IMG/VR virus record: IMGVR_UViG_3300025832_000077
Coordinates: 1-22,042 of that record
DNA: 22,042 nt
Strand: one strand, 5' to 3'
Source: a virus
The notes beneath the pieces were generated by a model that saw nothing but the letters and a program-made list of their open reading frames with translations, was not told the origin of the DNA and did no database searches. The translations under genes and the position numbers were made by a program. Below, piece after piece: positions 5,159 to 13,704 of this stretch. How positions within the stretch are numbered: the first letter of the stretch is position 1; each line of letters opens with the position of its first letter.

Positions 5159-6004
5159 TTAAGCCTTATACACTTTTATTATAGCGAAAGTAGCTAGATC
5201 TCCCGATATAGGATCTCCGTATCTAAGTGTAACAACCTCACTTGACCAAGCCTGTAATTGAAAAGACTTAGTTCCAGCTATAGTAAACTTCCCACAACCA
5301 TGAAAGTTTAAATTCTGCCAATCCCCTATTTTTATTTGTTGACTTGCTCCTACACTTACATTGTCTGTAACATTTCTAAATCTTACTCCTACTTTATCTG
5401 CTGTATCTGAAGCAACCCTTGCTATAGGTAATGTCCATTCAACATAGTAAGTTCCAGCAGGTAAATCTATCTCGTAGTTTGTAGTATCTGTTGCCGCCCC
5501 AGATAAGTTTGATATTATAGTATTAGTTATAGGAGTTTTAACCCAAGCGTTGTAAGAACTTAGACCTGTAGCTGAATAAGTAGATACTGAATCTGTAGCT
5601 ACCCAGACAGGTGCAGTTGATACCTGAGAATCAATAGCTGATTTTACATTAGCTGGAGAAACAAGACTTTGTGTAGTACCCGTACCAGTTTGCCATGTAG
5701 ATGTAGATTGATCTCCTAGTAAACCTGTTTGTGTACCAGACGTATTAGAAACTATAGTATTATCAAGTATTTTATATAAGTTGTTAGATTGATCTACGTA
5801 AGCTACATTTATCCAAGCACTGTTACCTTCGTTTCTGATCTTAAGTAGGTTGTTTGTTACATCATACCAAAATTGGTTTGCGTAAGTTGTAGATGGAGCT
5901 GAAGTTCCACTACTGTTGCTTGCCAAGGCTTGTAGCCCATTGTTAAGGTCAGCTCTAGCACTACTAGCTGTTTGGTTTGCGATTGCAAAGTCATGTTGTG
6001 ACAT
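5159..6004 (-). CDS. Tail fibre/receptor-binding-type protein, 281 aa
   Basis: The N-terminus MSQHDFAIANQTASSARADL with the following NNGLQALASNSSG and TYANQFWYDVTNNLLKIRN (to about residue 60) is a module I know from many marine phage fibres, probably the virion-attachment part. A Ser/Thr-rich middle follows. The C-terminal part (about 150-281) is beta-rich (YEIDLPAGTYYVEWTLP, KSFQLQAWSSEVVTLRYG) and resembles a small C1q/TNF-like or jelly-roll tip that would contact the host surface. No enzymatic motif is seen. Its position directly after the J-like hub supports a tail-tip role. The fold of the C-terminal part is an inference from strand pattern only. Confidence 0.8.
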   Translation of the reverse strand: MSQHDFAIANQTASSARADLNNGLQALASNSSGTSAPSTTYANQFWYDVTNNLLKIRNEGNSAWINVAYVDQSNNLYKILDNTIVSNTSGTQTGLLGDQSTSTWQTGTGTTQSLVSPANVKSAIDSQVSTAPVWVATDSVSTYSATGLSSYNAWVKTPITNTIISNLSGAATDTTNYEIDLPAGTYYVEWTLPIARVASDTADKVGVRFRNVTDNVSVGASQQIKIGDWQNLNFHGCGKFTIAGTKSFQLQAWSSEVVTLRYGDPISGDLATFAIIKVYKA

Positions 6005-6007
6005 ATA

Positions 6008-8752
6008 TTAATACTCCACTGTGGCACTAAGTGCCGATATGTTGGGTGTTATCTTAGCTTGCGTATTTGCAAGTATAGCTCTAAATTGTACATAACGACC
6101 TACTATCTCGCCTGAGCCTGTGACGAAGGGTGCGTTATTCATTTCAGATACAGTAGTACCAGCTCTTGCTTCTATCGTAACAGAAAAGTCGTTAAAGTTT
6201 GATGTTTCATCTGTCCATGTATCCCAATTATTAGGCCATGTGTCCCAGTTACTAGGTATGTCATCCCAGTCAACTTCTCCATTTACAGCGTCAAGATGTT
6301 TACGCTCAACTGTAATAGAAGAAGATAACCTAACAGTACGTGATGTCCCTACATCAAAATAATCATTACCGTTATGATCAAATACATATGTACCACTAGA
6401 GTTTGCACTAGAGTAAGAAGTCATAAACAACTTACCACCAGAGACAGTTAAGTTAGTTTTAGTTCCGCTAAAGCTAGTACTTTCTGTATGTGTTTGACTA
6501 GCACCCAAAGTAGGTAACTCACTGGGAGAGACAACTGTTGAAGAAGACGTAGTACTCTCATTGCCTGTCTTATCTATAGCAGATATAAAAAACTTACCAG
6601 ATAAAGCAGGGTATGTTACAGATGTAGCAGGTCTAGCTATTTTATCTACTATAGCTAAAGTAGAAGAGTCACCAAAGTTAGCTGAACTATTAGAAGAATA
6701 ATATAACTTATAGTGAGATAAATCTAAGTCTGAAACGGCGGGCCAAGCAAAGAATATTGTACCACCAGATAACTGATGTGTTAGAGTGCTAGGAGAAGAA
6801 GGGGGAGTTGTATCAGAAGTAACATTAAATGTAGTTAATACTGGATCTCCTCTAAAACCAAGAGCATTAACTGGAACAACACTTATTGTATAGTTTATAG
6901 CTGGTTCATTTATCTGAGGTACATCTATACCAACTATCTCAAATCTACCAGCTGTATTAGAATCACCTATAAGTATAGACTGCCCAACAGACTTAAAGTC
7001 TGGATCAGCTGTCTTTCTATATTTAACTATAACTGAGTCTATTCTTTCTATAGAGTCTGTAACAATTTGAGCAACAAGTATGTTAACTACATTCTCATTA
7101 ACTTCTCTATACTCTTGTGTTATACTTACACCTATATCTGGTACTTCATCATAAGTTGTTAATGTAGTATTGTTACTTACTATAGTATTCTCATCTGAAG
7201 CATCAAATCCAAATGCGGCTGAACTACTTTCCCTTAAGGACAAAGCAATTCTTATGTCGCCCTCATCTGGGTTAGGAGCTAGTTTCCAGCTTGTTACCTC
7301 AAAAGTCTTTTCATTACCTGTAGACCAACCATAACGTTCATTTCTTAACTTTATAAAGTCGCCTACCTCTATGTCAAATGCGTTCATACCAAACTCTGCA
7401 CTTAAGCTAAGTTGTTCGCGACTTCTAAATAGTAGTTGTTTAGCTAGTCTTTGTGCAGTTATAGAGCTTGTGGTAAAAGGTAATTGTAGATCAAGTACAG
7501 TTTCTTCTCCTCCATCTTCAGTTAAGAAAACGTTAGAGTTTACTTGAGGGTAATCTGAACTTATATAATCAGCTGAAGCATCAATGTATGTGCCTCTTAC
7601 AGCATTAAAGTTATCTCTCATAGATACTTTAGTATCTAAGCTAATAGGACTTCTAAAGTCGTCTAAGGTTAGAGTTTTAGTAGGAGTTACAAACGCTCCA
7701 GCATGAAGCCTCCAGTAACCAGAACCCCAGAAAAGAGATCCACCACAAGTAGAAACCATACTATCTAATACTTCACCATAAGATTGACTGGCGTTTATAA
7801 CACCATCTACAGTATACTGAGCTTCCCCATTTGATAAAACAGTTGTGTCATCACAAACAGTTGCCGCCGCTTCAAAAGTAGTGTAATCTATAGCACTATC
7901 AGAAAAACCATAAGATGCTTTTAAGAAGTCCCTCATAACCCAAGCTGAGTTGTTACTAAACACTGGGGTTTGCTCTACTCCGTTAACTGTCTTAGTTACC
8001 TTCTTACCTTTTATTACAGCAGTAATAGTAGGAACACCATCAGTATAAGCATCTTTATCGTATACTAACCTACAATATAAATAAGCTAAACCTTTACCTA
8101 TAAAGTTTGAGTCTGCTGTTGTCTCTGCATGTAAAGTTGTAGCTAGACTTTCACTAGAGTTAGCAAAAGTATCAGTAGCACTTGTTTGATCCCCTAGATG
8201 GAAATATATCTTCAAGTAATCATCTATTACATCAACTTCAGTTGTAACAGATACACCATCAACTACACTAGTAGAAGTCTCTTTTCTAGTTCTTCTGTAA
8301 GGACTAGTTGTAACTGTCTCATTAGTCATAGATACAATTTTGTCGTTTATGTATATGTCACTTATCTCGTGTATTTCGTGAGCCGCTAAAGTTATTATTT
8401 GGTGTAGTACTTTATTGTTTGTACCAACAGTTTCTACGAATGTAACTGTTCCACCTTTACGTACTGTACCGTATACAAACTGAGCAGGGGCAATAGCAGA
8501 TCTATTATTGACTAATAAGCCCTGAGAACTATTAGGATTCATATCTGGCTTAGGCATAAGAGCCGCTATAGCCGCTGAAGTAATCATAGATACAGCAATA
8601 GAGCTTACTGTTAAAACTGCGAAATATAAGAATGTACCTTTAGTGGCTATAGCACCAGCAATATATAATGATACTGGATCTCTAGGTGCTATCTCAAACT
8701 GTCTGTTGTGCCTTAATACGTTAAAAGGAGTGTTGTGTTTATTTATCGACAT
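6008..8752 (-). CDS. Tail tip hub / attachment protein, J-like (914 aa)
   Basis: The start is ATG at 8752 (MSINKHN), overlapping the previous stop by 10 bp; the TTG two codons earlier is less likely. Residues about 29-66 are hydrophobic (SLYIAGAIAT through AIAALMPKPD), as in lambda gpJ-type proteins, whose N-termini have an alanine-rich segment before a PKP turn. Residues about 265-460 carry a phage-tail_3-like region (VMRDFLKASYGFSDSAID, SQSYGEVLDSMVSTCGGSLFW). Two fibronectin type III-like domains follow (about 545-645 and 650-740, the second with FAWPAVSDLDLSHYKLYYSS). A tryptophan-rich segment lies at about 827-847. The protein should plug the tail tube end and carry fibres. It is the longest gene in the window. 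Confidence 0.88.
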   Translation of the reverse strand: MSINKHNTPFNVLRHNRQFEIAPRDPVSLYIAGAIATKGTFLYFAVLTVSSIAVSMITSAAIAALMPKPDMNPNSSQGLLVNNRSAIAPAQFVYGTVRKGGTVTFVETVGTNNKVLHQIITLAAHEIHEISDIYINDKIVSMTNETVTTSPYRRTRKETSTSVVDGVSVTTEVDVIDDYLKIYFHLGDQTSATDTFANSSESLATTLHAETTADSNFIGKGLAYLYCRLVYDKDAYTDGVPTITAVIKGKKVTKTVNGVEQTPVFSNNSAWVMRDFLKASYGFSDSAIDYTTFEAAATVCDDTTVLSNGEAQYTVDGVINASQSYGEVLDSMVSTCGGSLFWGSGYWRLHAGAFVTPTKTLTLDDFRSPISLDTKVSMRDNFNAVRGTYIDASADYISSDYPQVNSNVFLTEDGGEETVLDLQLPFTTSSITAQRLAKQLLFRSREQLSLSAEFGMNAFDIEVGDFIKLRNERYGWSTGNEKTFEVTSWKLAPNPDEGDIRIALSLRESSSAAFGFDASDENTIVSNNTTLTTYDEVPDIGVSITQEYREVNENVVNILVAQIVTDSIERIDSVIVKYRKTADPDFKSVGQSILIGDSNTAGRFEIVGIDVPQINEPAINYTISVVPVNALGFRGDPVLTTFNVTSDTTPPSSPSTLTHQLSGGTIFFAWPAVSDLDLSHYKLYYSSNSSANFGDSSTLAIVDKIARPATSVTYPALSGKFFISAIDKTGNESTTSSSTVVSPSELPTLGASQTHTESTSFSGTKTNLTVSGGKLFMTSYSSANSSGTYVFDHNGNDYFDVGTSRTVRLSSSITVERKHLDAVNGEVDWDDIPSNWDTWPNNWDTWTDETSNFNDFSVTIEARAGTTVSEMNNAPFVTGSGEIVGRYVQFRAILANTQAKITPNISALSATVEY

Positions 8753-9159
8753 ACCCAAGCACTTTCTACATCTTTAATGTTTAATCTAATTAATCCTTCT
8801 TGACCAAGGAATATAGCCCTAGATCCGATGGAAATACCAAGGGCAACACCAGTTATCCAGCGTTGCTTTTTTCTCGTAGTAACTAAGCAACCGAAGGTAG
8901 GTGTATCAACTCTAACTAACTTGTCCGCTAGTCCTTCTTCTATACTATTATAACCAGCATCATAACGTAAGCTACTTGGCCCTTTTGGGTAGACCTTGTT
9001 ACTTTGCATGTATATGCCCATCCATTCGTCTGCGTAACCTTTACCATACATAGCTCTAAAAGCACCATTAGTAAAAGTGAAGCAATCATTCACACCCCAC
9101 TCAAAGGGTATGTCAACTAAGTTTTCAATGTATATGTTTAAACGCTCTTTCGGCCCCAT
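8743..9159 (-). CDS. DUF6950 / NlpC-P60-like tail tip protein
   Basis: This 138-residue protein contains FEWGVNDCFTFTNGAF near residues 19-34, the F-x-WG-x-x-DC-x-x-F pattern of DUF6950 and related NlpC/P60-like proteins from tail-tip operons. The cysteine is the likely nucleophile. The second half, ITGVALGISIGSRAIFLGQE plus GLIRL, matches the family's G-I-x-x-G...G-x-x-GL region. A catalytic histidine of the usual GDV-x-H type is not visible, so enzymatic activity is doubtful; the same is true of many DUF6950 members as I remember them. In lambda-like tails the equivalent protein (gpK) contributes to tail tip assembly and cell-wall passage. The gene overlaps the DUF2163-type gene by 22 bp and the hub gene by 10 bp. 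Confidence 0.8.
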   Translation of the reverse strand: MGPKERLNIYIENLVDIPFEWGVNDCFTFTNGAFRAMYGKGYADEWMGIYMQSNKVYPKGPSSLRYDAGYNSIEEGLADKLVRVDTPTFGCLVTTRKKQRWITGVALGISIGSRAIFLGQEGLIRLNIKDVESAWVCR

Positions 9160-9701
9160 GCTATTTGTTGATCCTGTAGGCTTGTAACATAGCTGAAAAA
9201 GGTATCACTACTATATCGGGATTGATGGTTATCATTAGTATATCTCCAACCACTGTTTCTTTCTAATTCTACTAACTTACTTTCTACTGATAGTTTTATT
9301 ACACTATCTTCTCCGCTGTCAGCTATAGACATCTTGTCCATTTTGCCGCTAAATACTTCTACAATATCAGAAGTGCTTTGTTCTCCTATATAAAGGCGAC
9401 ATACTCTTTTCTGGTAAGGTTCTTGTAGAGCTAGAGATACTATCTCAGAAGGTATGCCACTAAGAGTTATATCTAGATTCTCAGCACTTAAGTCTTTTAC
9501 CTCTGATAGATCCCCGATGGAAAGTAAGCTACCTGTACCAGTAAATGTTTGACTTGCACCTTGAACAGTGATTGTCTTGTCACCCATACCAGTCCACATT
9601 CTTAGAGGAGCAGAATCAAACATGAGTTCTACAGCGTAGAAAGGTCTTATGTTATCTTGATTAAGAGCGTTAAATAGTGCAGTTGTAATTGGCCTACTCA
9701 T
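9138..9701 (-). CDS. Tail tip protein, DUF2163 (BR0599)-like
   Basis: This 187-residue protein has the N-terminal pattern of DUF2163-type tail proteins: RPFYAVELMFDSAPLRMWTG, then ITVQGASQTFTGTGSLLSIG, LDITLSGIPSEIVSLALQEP and VCRLYIGEQ. The C-terminal part has IKLSVESKLVELERNSGWRY, also typical. Members sit between the distal tail protein and the NlpC-like protein in phages and gene-transfer agents, and are thought to form part of the baseplate hub. The protein is shorter than the full GTA version, which lacks nothing obvious here apart from a C-terminal extension. The ATG overlaps the preceding stop (ATGA). Confidence 0.78.
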   Translation of the reverse strand: MSRPITTALFNALNQDNIRPFYAVELMFDSAPLRMWTGMGDKTITVQGASQTFTGTGSLLSIGDLSEVKDLSAENLDITLSGIPSEIVSLALQEPYQKRVCRLYIGEQSTSDIVEVFSGKMDKMSIADSGEDSVIKLSVESKLVELERNSGWRYTNDNHQSRYSSDTFFSYVTSLQDQQIAWGRKSV

Positions 9702-10285
9702 AATATAACCTCTGTTGCTCCAAATGATATACCAAAGAAACTTGCATCGTTAACTGACCAAGAAGTCTCGTTAGATGCTAATCTAAATACACCAGATGCG
9801 TTTACTGTAACTGCTGTTACTGAAGATCTATCTTTACGTAGCTTAGGCCATATCTCTAGTGTACCATCTCCAGATTGATCTTGAAGTACTTTATGTAAAG
9901 TGGCATCTGAAGCAGAACCTAGTTGTATGTAATCTCCAGCTTTAAGTGTACCTGTCATAACAACACTTATAGAACTTTGACCTGTAGTTCCACTAACGAC
10001 AACGCTAGTAGCAGTACCCCTTATATTCTTAGCTGAAGGGTCGTACAGTAGAAAAGAACCTGACTTACCTCTTAAGCTCATTAAAAAACTTACCCAAGAT
10101 TCTGCATCATCTCTATTCATAGGTGGTAAAGTAATATCAGCTTCCCACTTCTCCCCATCGTAGGAATAAATCTGTTGTTTATAAGTAAAAGGAGATACTG
10201 AAACTGCTGTAGTGTTTACTGCCCTTAGTTCAATACTAGACATACCAATATTAGTTGGTAGAGTGAGGGGGTAAGAAATAGCCAT
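9698..10285 (-). CDS. Distal tail-type protein, 195 aa
   Basis: The segment SPFTYKQQIYSYDGEKWEAD at about residues 31-50, followed by ITLPPMNRDDAESWVSFL and GSFLLYDPSAKNIRG, is typical of a family found directly after the tape measure in marine siphoviruses. The second half, GTLKAGDYIQLGSASDATLH with EIWPKLRK and FRLASNETSWSV, completes the match. The position between tape measure and DUF2163-type gene corresponds to a distal tail protein that joins the tube end to the tip complex. The fold (split-barrel type) is inferred from genomic position. The start overlaps the tape-measure stop (TAATG). Confidence 0.75.
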   Translation of the reverse strand: MAISYPLTLPTNIGMSSIELRAVNTTAVSVSPFTYKQQIYSYDGEKWEADITLPPMNRDDAESWVSFLMSLRGKSGSFLLYDPSAKNIRGTATSVVVSGTTGQSSISVVMTGTLKAGDYIQLGSASDATLHKVLQDQSGDGTLEIWPKLRKDRSSVTAVTVNASGVFRLASNETSWSVNDASFFGISFGATEVIL

Positions 10286-11964
10286 TATGCCATTGCCCTT
10301 CCATAGTTACCACCACGTCTCTTAGCATCTAGTACTGCACCTTTAGCACTGTCTGCAATCTGTGGCATCATTTGTCGTATCTCAGCACGTACAGTTTGTT
10401 GTACACCTGTAGATACATTTATGTTTTGTACGATAGTAGTCTCACCGCCTCCACCAGAGTTAGGTGTTATAGTACCTGACATTGCAGGGGTAAATACTTC
10501 TGGTCCACGTTCACCAACAATGTATCTACCTCCAGCGGAAACTGGACCACCATTAGCTTTTGGCTTGAAAGAACCTGCTGGTGCTGGACCTGCTCCACCT
10601 AACTTTGAACTAATCATACCTGTAATTTGTTGTACGACATATATACGATATAACTCTTTTATAATGTCTACTGCCATAGCTTTAAAGGCATCCTTAACAG
10701 ACTTAGTTCCATCTATCATAGACATCATAGCACTCTCTATTGAACTTGATAGAGCGTCACGAACCATGTCAGCTTGTGTCTTTAGTTCCTTTAAGCTCTT
10801 CTTGCCTTCTTTAGCGGCAAACTTAAAGTAATCACCCAAGTTAAAACCTTCTATGCCTTCGAAAGCATCCATCATACCTTGGAAAGCCTCTAGAGGTGCA
10901 GTAACATCTGCATTTACGTCCCTAAGAGCTTCAGCTAAAATCTGTAGTTCTGCGGTTGTCTCTGCTATTTGAGTTGAGCTATTCTCAGGTATAAGTGATC
11001 CACCTCTAGCCATACCTGTATTAAAGGCATCTTTTACAGTATCTAAGAAACTACCAGCTTCCTTTATAGTATCATCTTCATAGTCTCCAAAGAAATTACC
11101 TACATCAAACGTAGGTAAGTTTAATCTCTGAGGTAATTTATTATTAACGCTGTCTATTAGCCAGTTTATCTTATGTAAAATACCCTCTACAATATCTCTA
11201 AATGTGTTAGCTATAAAACCTGAGCTTCCCGTTAGGTAGTTCTTTATCTTATCAATAATGTATTTCCAACCTGCAAATAAGGCACTAAAAGTACCAGTTG
11301 CATACTCTAGTACAGTCTGAAAAGCGTTACTGACTGGATCTGGTAATAAATCCATAATCTCTAAGAACTTTATATAGAACTTCTTTGTCGCCATTTGGAA
11401 GTTTAGGTTAAAGCTCTCTACTATAGAACCAGCTCTACCAAATATTTCTTTGTATACTTTAGGCATATAACTTAAGTAAGTAAAGAAATAGGCTAGTCCT
11501 GTTATCATACCATTAAGTAGACCTGCAAATATACCACCTACCCACTTAAAAGCATCACCTATAGCTTCAAAAGCTGGAGCCGCTGGTTCCATTAACTTCT
11601 TAAGATCTCTACCTATTCCTTTAAAGTCAAACTGTAGTTCTTTACCTGCGTTCTTAGCTTTGATAATAGCTGTACCGATAGCTAATGCCGCACCAGCTAT
11701 AGCACCAAACGCACCAAAGATACCAAGTAACTGTGGACCCTGTTGACCCAAAGCAACCATAGCACTTGTACCGTTCTGTACCTGAGCCGCAAAGTCACCT
11801 ACTTGGAAACCTGCTTGTTGTATACCCATAGTAAATCGTTTACTGTTCTTAGTAAGTCTACCTTGTTGTATGCTTGCTCTACCTACAGCTTTACCCATAC
11901 CTCTAATTCTATTAGTACCCTTAACAACTTCGTCAGAGTTTACTCTTATTTTCATGTCATCCAT
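10285..11964 (-). CDS. Tape measure protein, 559 aa
   Basis: The protein sets tail length and is ejected with the DNA. The N-terminal part is helical and basic. Residues 70-107 (QLLGIFGAFGAIAGAALAIG) and about 139-166 are hydrophobic, as expected of segments that insert into the host membrane. The C-terminal region has ANGGPVSAGGRYIVGERGPE and VFTPAMSG (about 470-497), the conserved tape-measure motif, followed by a Gly-rich stretch and a basic tail. With the usual ratio of about 0.15 nm per residue, the tail would be about 84 nm. The gene follows the tail assembly chaperones with an 8-bp overlap (ATG at 11964, previous stop at 11957). No lytic transglycosylase domain is visible. Confidence 0.92.
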   Translation of the reverse strand: MDDMKIRVNSDEVVKGTNRIRGMGKAVGRASIQQGRLTKNSKRFTMGIQQAGFQVGDFAAQVQNGTSAMVALGQQGPQLLGIFGAFGAIAGAALAIGTAIIKAKNAGKELQFDFKGIGRDLKKLMEPAAPAFEAIGDAFKWVGGIFAGLLNGMITGLAYFFTYLSYMPKVYKEIFGRAGSIVESFNLNFQMATKKFYIKFLEIMDLLPDPVSNAFQTVLEYATGTFSALFAGWKYIIDKIKNYLTGSSGFIANTFRDIVEGILHKINWLIDSVNNKLPQRLNLPTFDVGNFFGDYEDDTIKEAGSFLDTVKDAFNTGMARGGSLIPENSSTQIAETTAELQILAEALRDVNADVTAPLEAFQGMMDAFEGIEGFNLGDYFKFAAKEGKKSLKELKTQADMVRDALSSSIESAMMSMIDGTKSVKDAFKAMAVDIIKELYRIYVVQQITGMISSKLGGAGPAPAGSFKPKANGGPVSAGGRYIVGERGPEVFTPAMSGTITPNSGGGGETTIVQNINVSTGVQQTVRAEIRQMMPQIADSAKGAVLDAKRRGGNYGRAMA

Positions 11965-12313
11965 CTGAGGTCATAATCCTTATGTATACTGAGTCTAATA
12001 GTTTTATAGTTTGTACTTCTCTGGCATCTAAAGGTGTGCCAGTTAATTCACACCAAGATTTTATGTCTGTGTAGGAAAGTGAGTTTGGTCCACTAAAACC
12101 TGCTGACCTACCCTGATTAATAGATAAGAAGTAAGTCCACAAACTAGATAGAATATCAGGTAGCCTTGGACCATTGAGTTCCTCTATCTCTCTACCTAGT
12201 TGCTTCTCTACTTGCTCTAAGTGTTCTCTCATAGATTTACCGTCTTCATTAGGCTTTGCTAACTTAAACTGATGTTCAGCAAAAGATAGCAAACGTTCTG
12301 TTAGACATTCGTA
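11957..12313 (-). CDS. Tail assembly chaperone, frameshifted T part (GT-type)
   Basis: This frame has no convincing start of its own: the first candidate is a TTG at 12292 without a ribosome binding site. It is -1 relative to the upstream chaperone gene and open back to a TGA at 12326-12328. It is therefore probably made by a -1 slip at GGATTTT (12313-12319), giving a fusion of 129 residues from the first frame plus about 118 from this one, 247 in all. The visible sequence after the slip (YECLTERLLSFAEHQFKLAK...) is helical and acidic, as in lambda gpGT-type T domains. The role is to hold the tape measure in solution while the tube polymerises. It ends with TGA overlapping the tape-measure start. 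Confidence 0.75.
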   Translation of the reverse strand, partial: YECLTERLLSFAEHQFKLAKPNEDGKSMREHLEQVEKQLGREIEELNGPRLPDILSSLWTYFLSINQGRSAGFSGPNSLSYTDIKSWCELTGTPLDAREVQTIKLLDSVYIRIMTSDG

Positions 12314-12699
12314 AAATCCACGCTGTCAGCAAGAGCTTCTTCTATCTGAGCTTTAGCCCAAGGTAGATCTATATAAATCTCTTTAGCCTTTTCTATAGTT
12401 AACTCTGGTTGCTCACCATCGTATGTGATGTTCCAACTCTTAGTTACTTTAGCCATATGTAGTATAGCACTAGCTTCTAGGTCTTCAGCAGTAACTTGCA
12501 TCCTACCTGACTTTTCCATGCGCTTAAGTTTAATATTTGTTTGTCGATGTACTTCTGATTTGTACTCTTTAGTGTGAGTAGCATACATAACAATAGACAT
12601 CTGTGTTCCATCCTCATTCATAAGAGGCTCATCAGTAGATGGGTTACATATAAGTACTTCAACAGTGTCAGTCTTTGGTGTTAAGTCTTTTAAATCCAT
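12301..12699 (-). CDS. Tail assembly chaperone, G-type, 132 aa
   Basis: It sits between the major tail tube gene and the tape measure, the standard position of the gpG chaperone. The protein has a beta-rich N-terminus (DTVEVLICNPSTDEPLMN) and helices afterwards (TKEYKSEVHRQTNIKLKRME, VTAEDLEASAILHMAKVTKSW), matching tail assembly chaperones of marine siphoviruses. The ending EKAKEIYIDLPWAKAQIEEA is also typical. A ribosome binding site AAGGAAA lies about 9 nt before the ATG. The stop TAA at 12301-12303 falls just after the slippery GGATTTT, so most ribosomes would stop here and a minority continue into the T frame. Confidence 0.85.
   Translation of the reverse strand: MDLKDLTPKTDTVEVLICNPSTDEPLMNEDGTQMSIVMYATHTKEYKSEVHRQTNIKLKRMEKSGRMQVTAEDLEASAILHMAKVTKSWNITYDGEQPELTIEKAKEIYIDLPWAKAQIEEALADSVDFTNV
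12313..12319 (-). promoter_or_regulatory. -1 ribosomal frameshift site GGATTTT
   Basis: On the minus strand the heptamer reads G-GAT-TTT in the frame of the first chaperone, ten codon-bases before its stop. GGAUUUU is an established -1 slippery heptamer in dianthoviruses such as red clover necrotic mosaic virus. It lies inside the only stretch (12303-12325) where both frames are open, which places it exactly where tail chaperone frameshifts occur. No strong downstream stem was found by eye. Confidence 0.65.
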
Positions 12700-12733
12700 A
12701 TCGAGTTTCCTTATCGAGTTCGGGTTAATAAAT

Positions 12734-12765
12734 GGGGAACGTCAGACCCGACACCAACGTTCCCC
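12734..12765 (-). terminator. Terminator after tail tube gene
   Basis: GGGGAACGT (12734-12742) pairs with ACGTTCCCC (12757-12765), 9 perfect GC-rich pairs. Read on the minus strand the stem is followed by ATTTATTAA. It lies about 20 bp after the tail tube stop and before the chaperone gene, so it probably reduces read-through from the abundant tail tube mRNA. Confidence 0.7.
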
Positions 12766-12766
12766 C

Positions 12767-12780
12767 ACTCTAGCTAGAGT
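12767..12780. repeat. 14-bp perfect palindrome ACTCTAGCTAGAGT
   Basis: ACTCTAGCTAGAGT is fully self-complementary and lies between the tail tube stop (12786) and the terminator stem (12734-12765). Its spacing and AT-rich centre differ from a terminator. It may be a protein-binding site or part of a larger stem at the mRNA 3' end. Confidence 0.5.
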
Positions 12781-12785
12781 ATTCT

Positions 12786-13685
12786 TTACGAGCGTGTAAT
12801 ACGCAAGTTAGTAGCTTCTGTGCTATCACGTAATGCGACGAAGCTAAGGTTTACTATTCTGCTTGTAGGACCTTCTACGCCTACATCAGCACTATTTATT
12901 TTACATCTAGGGAAGAAGAACTCCATAGTGTTTGGTGTACCAGCATTGTCACCTACAGTAACCTTAAGTGGGGTTTCTGTCTCGTTAACAAATCTATTAA
13001 TTAGTGAGGCATCCTCGAAGTAAGCTGATAGAGTACCTTCTACTACAGCGTTACCTACTTCTAATGCAGGTGCGCTATCGTCGCCAACAACAAAGGTAGG
13101 AGCAAAACTGTTAGTTAAAGTGAAGTCCATAGCTGTAACTATAGCTGAAGCTGATCCACCTATCTCTAAGTCACCTGAGTATGAGTCAAATGGTGAAGCT
13201 CCAGAAGCGGCATCTTGTGTTTTCTCTGTAGCACTCATAGTCATGCTCTTACCGACTAAACCGAATGTGCCTGTTACCATAGCGTTAGGTGCTAGTGATA
13301 CAGCAAGCGAGTTGACTGCACAACCTGTAAACAACCTAGCTTGGTCGATGTCAGCGGCATAGTCCTCGATAGAAAAATACTTTGGTGTTGTACCTACTTT
13401 AAGTACGTTAGTAGACCAAGCACTTAACATAGCAGACTCTAGTAGTTCATCGAAATCTCCATCTCGTAGATCTCCTACAATGTCTCCAGCTACTTGACGG
13501 TTTCCGTGACGGTCTACTCTAGACATGCGGTCAGCTTGAATGTCAGTACCTTCAACACGGTCTTTAGTCATGTTAAGTGAATGTGAAGTGAAAGGTAAGT
13601 TTTGAAAGTTACCAGCAGGTGTCGTACCGAAAGTTGTTTCAGTAATGTATGACAGACTGGAACGTGAACCCTGTGCAAAGGCCAT
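12786..13685 (-). CDS. Major tail tube protein, 299 aa
   Basis: The N-terminus MAFAQGSRSSLSYITETTFG with TTPAGNFQNLPFTSHSLN is typical of the phage tail tube family (Phage_tube_2 / tail tube 3 type), whose members start with a G-x-x-x-x-L-x-Y-x-x-E-x-x-F-G pattern. The rest is beta-rich with repeated strands (DLEIGGSASAIVTAMDFTLT, NTMEFFFPRCKINSADVGVE, SRIVNLSFVALRDS). It builds the tail tube, the most numerous tail component, which agrees with its own terminator and a strong ribosome binding site (AGGAGA before the ATG at 13685). Only one tube gene and no sheath gene lie in the window, so the tail is non-contractile. Confidence 0.9.
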   Translation of the reverse strand: MAFAQGSRSSLSYITETTFGTTPAGNFQNLPFTSHSLNMTKDRVEGTDIQADRMSRVDRHGNRQVAGDIVGDLRDGDFDELLESAMLSAWSTNVLKVGTTPKYFSIEDYAADIDQARLFTGCAVNSLAVSLAPNAMVTGTFGLVGKSMTMSATEKTQDAASGASPFDSYSGDLEIGGSASAIVTAMDFTLTNSFAPTFVVGDDSAPALEVGNAVVEGTLSAYFEDASLINRFVNETETPLKVTVGDNAGTPNTMEFFFPRCKINSADVGVEGPTSRIVNLSFVALRDSTEATNLRITRS

Positions 13686-13704
13686 ATTATATTCTCCTAT
13701 AGAA

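Noticed and set aside
8198-8389. Plus-strand frame within the hub gene
   Set aside because: It is antisense to the hub coding sequence, with low-complexity composition and no recognisable domain.
10421-10831. Plus-strand frame of 136 codons opposite the tape measure
   Set aside because: Antisense to the conserved C-terminal part of the tape measure; no start signal or motif.
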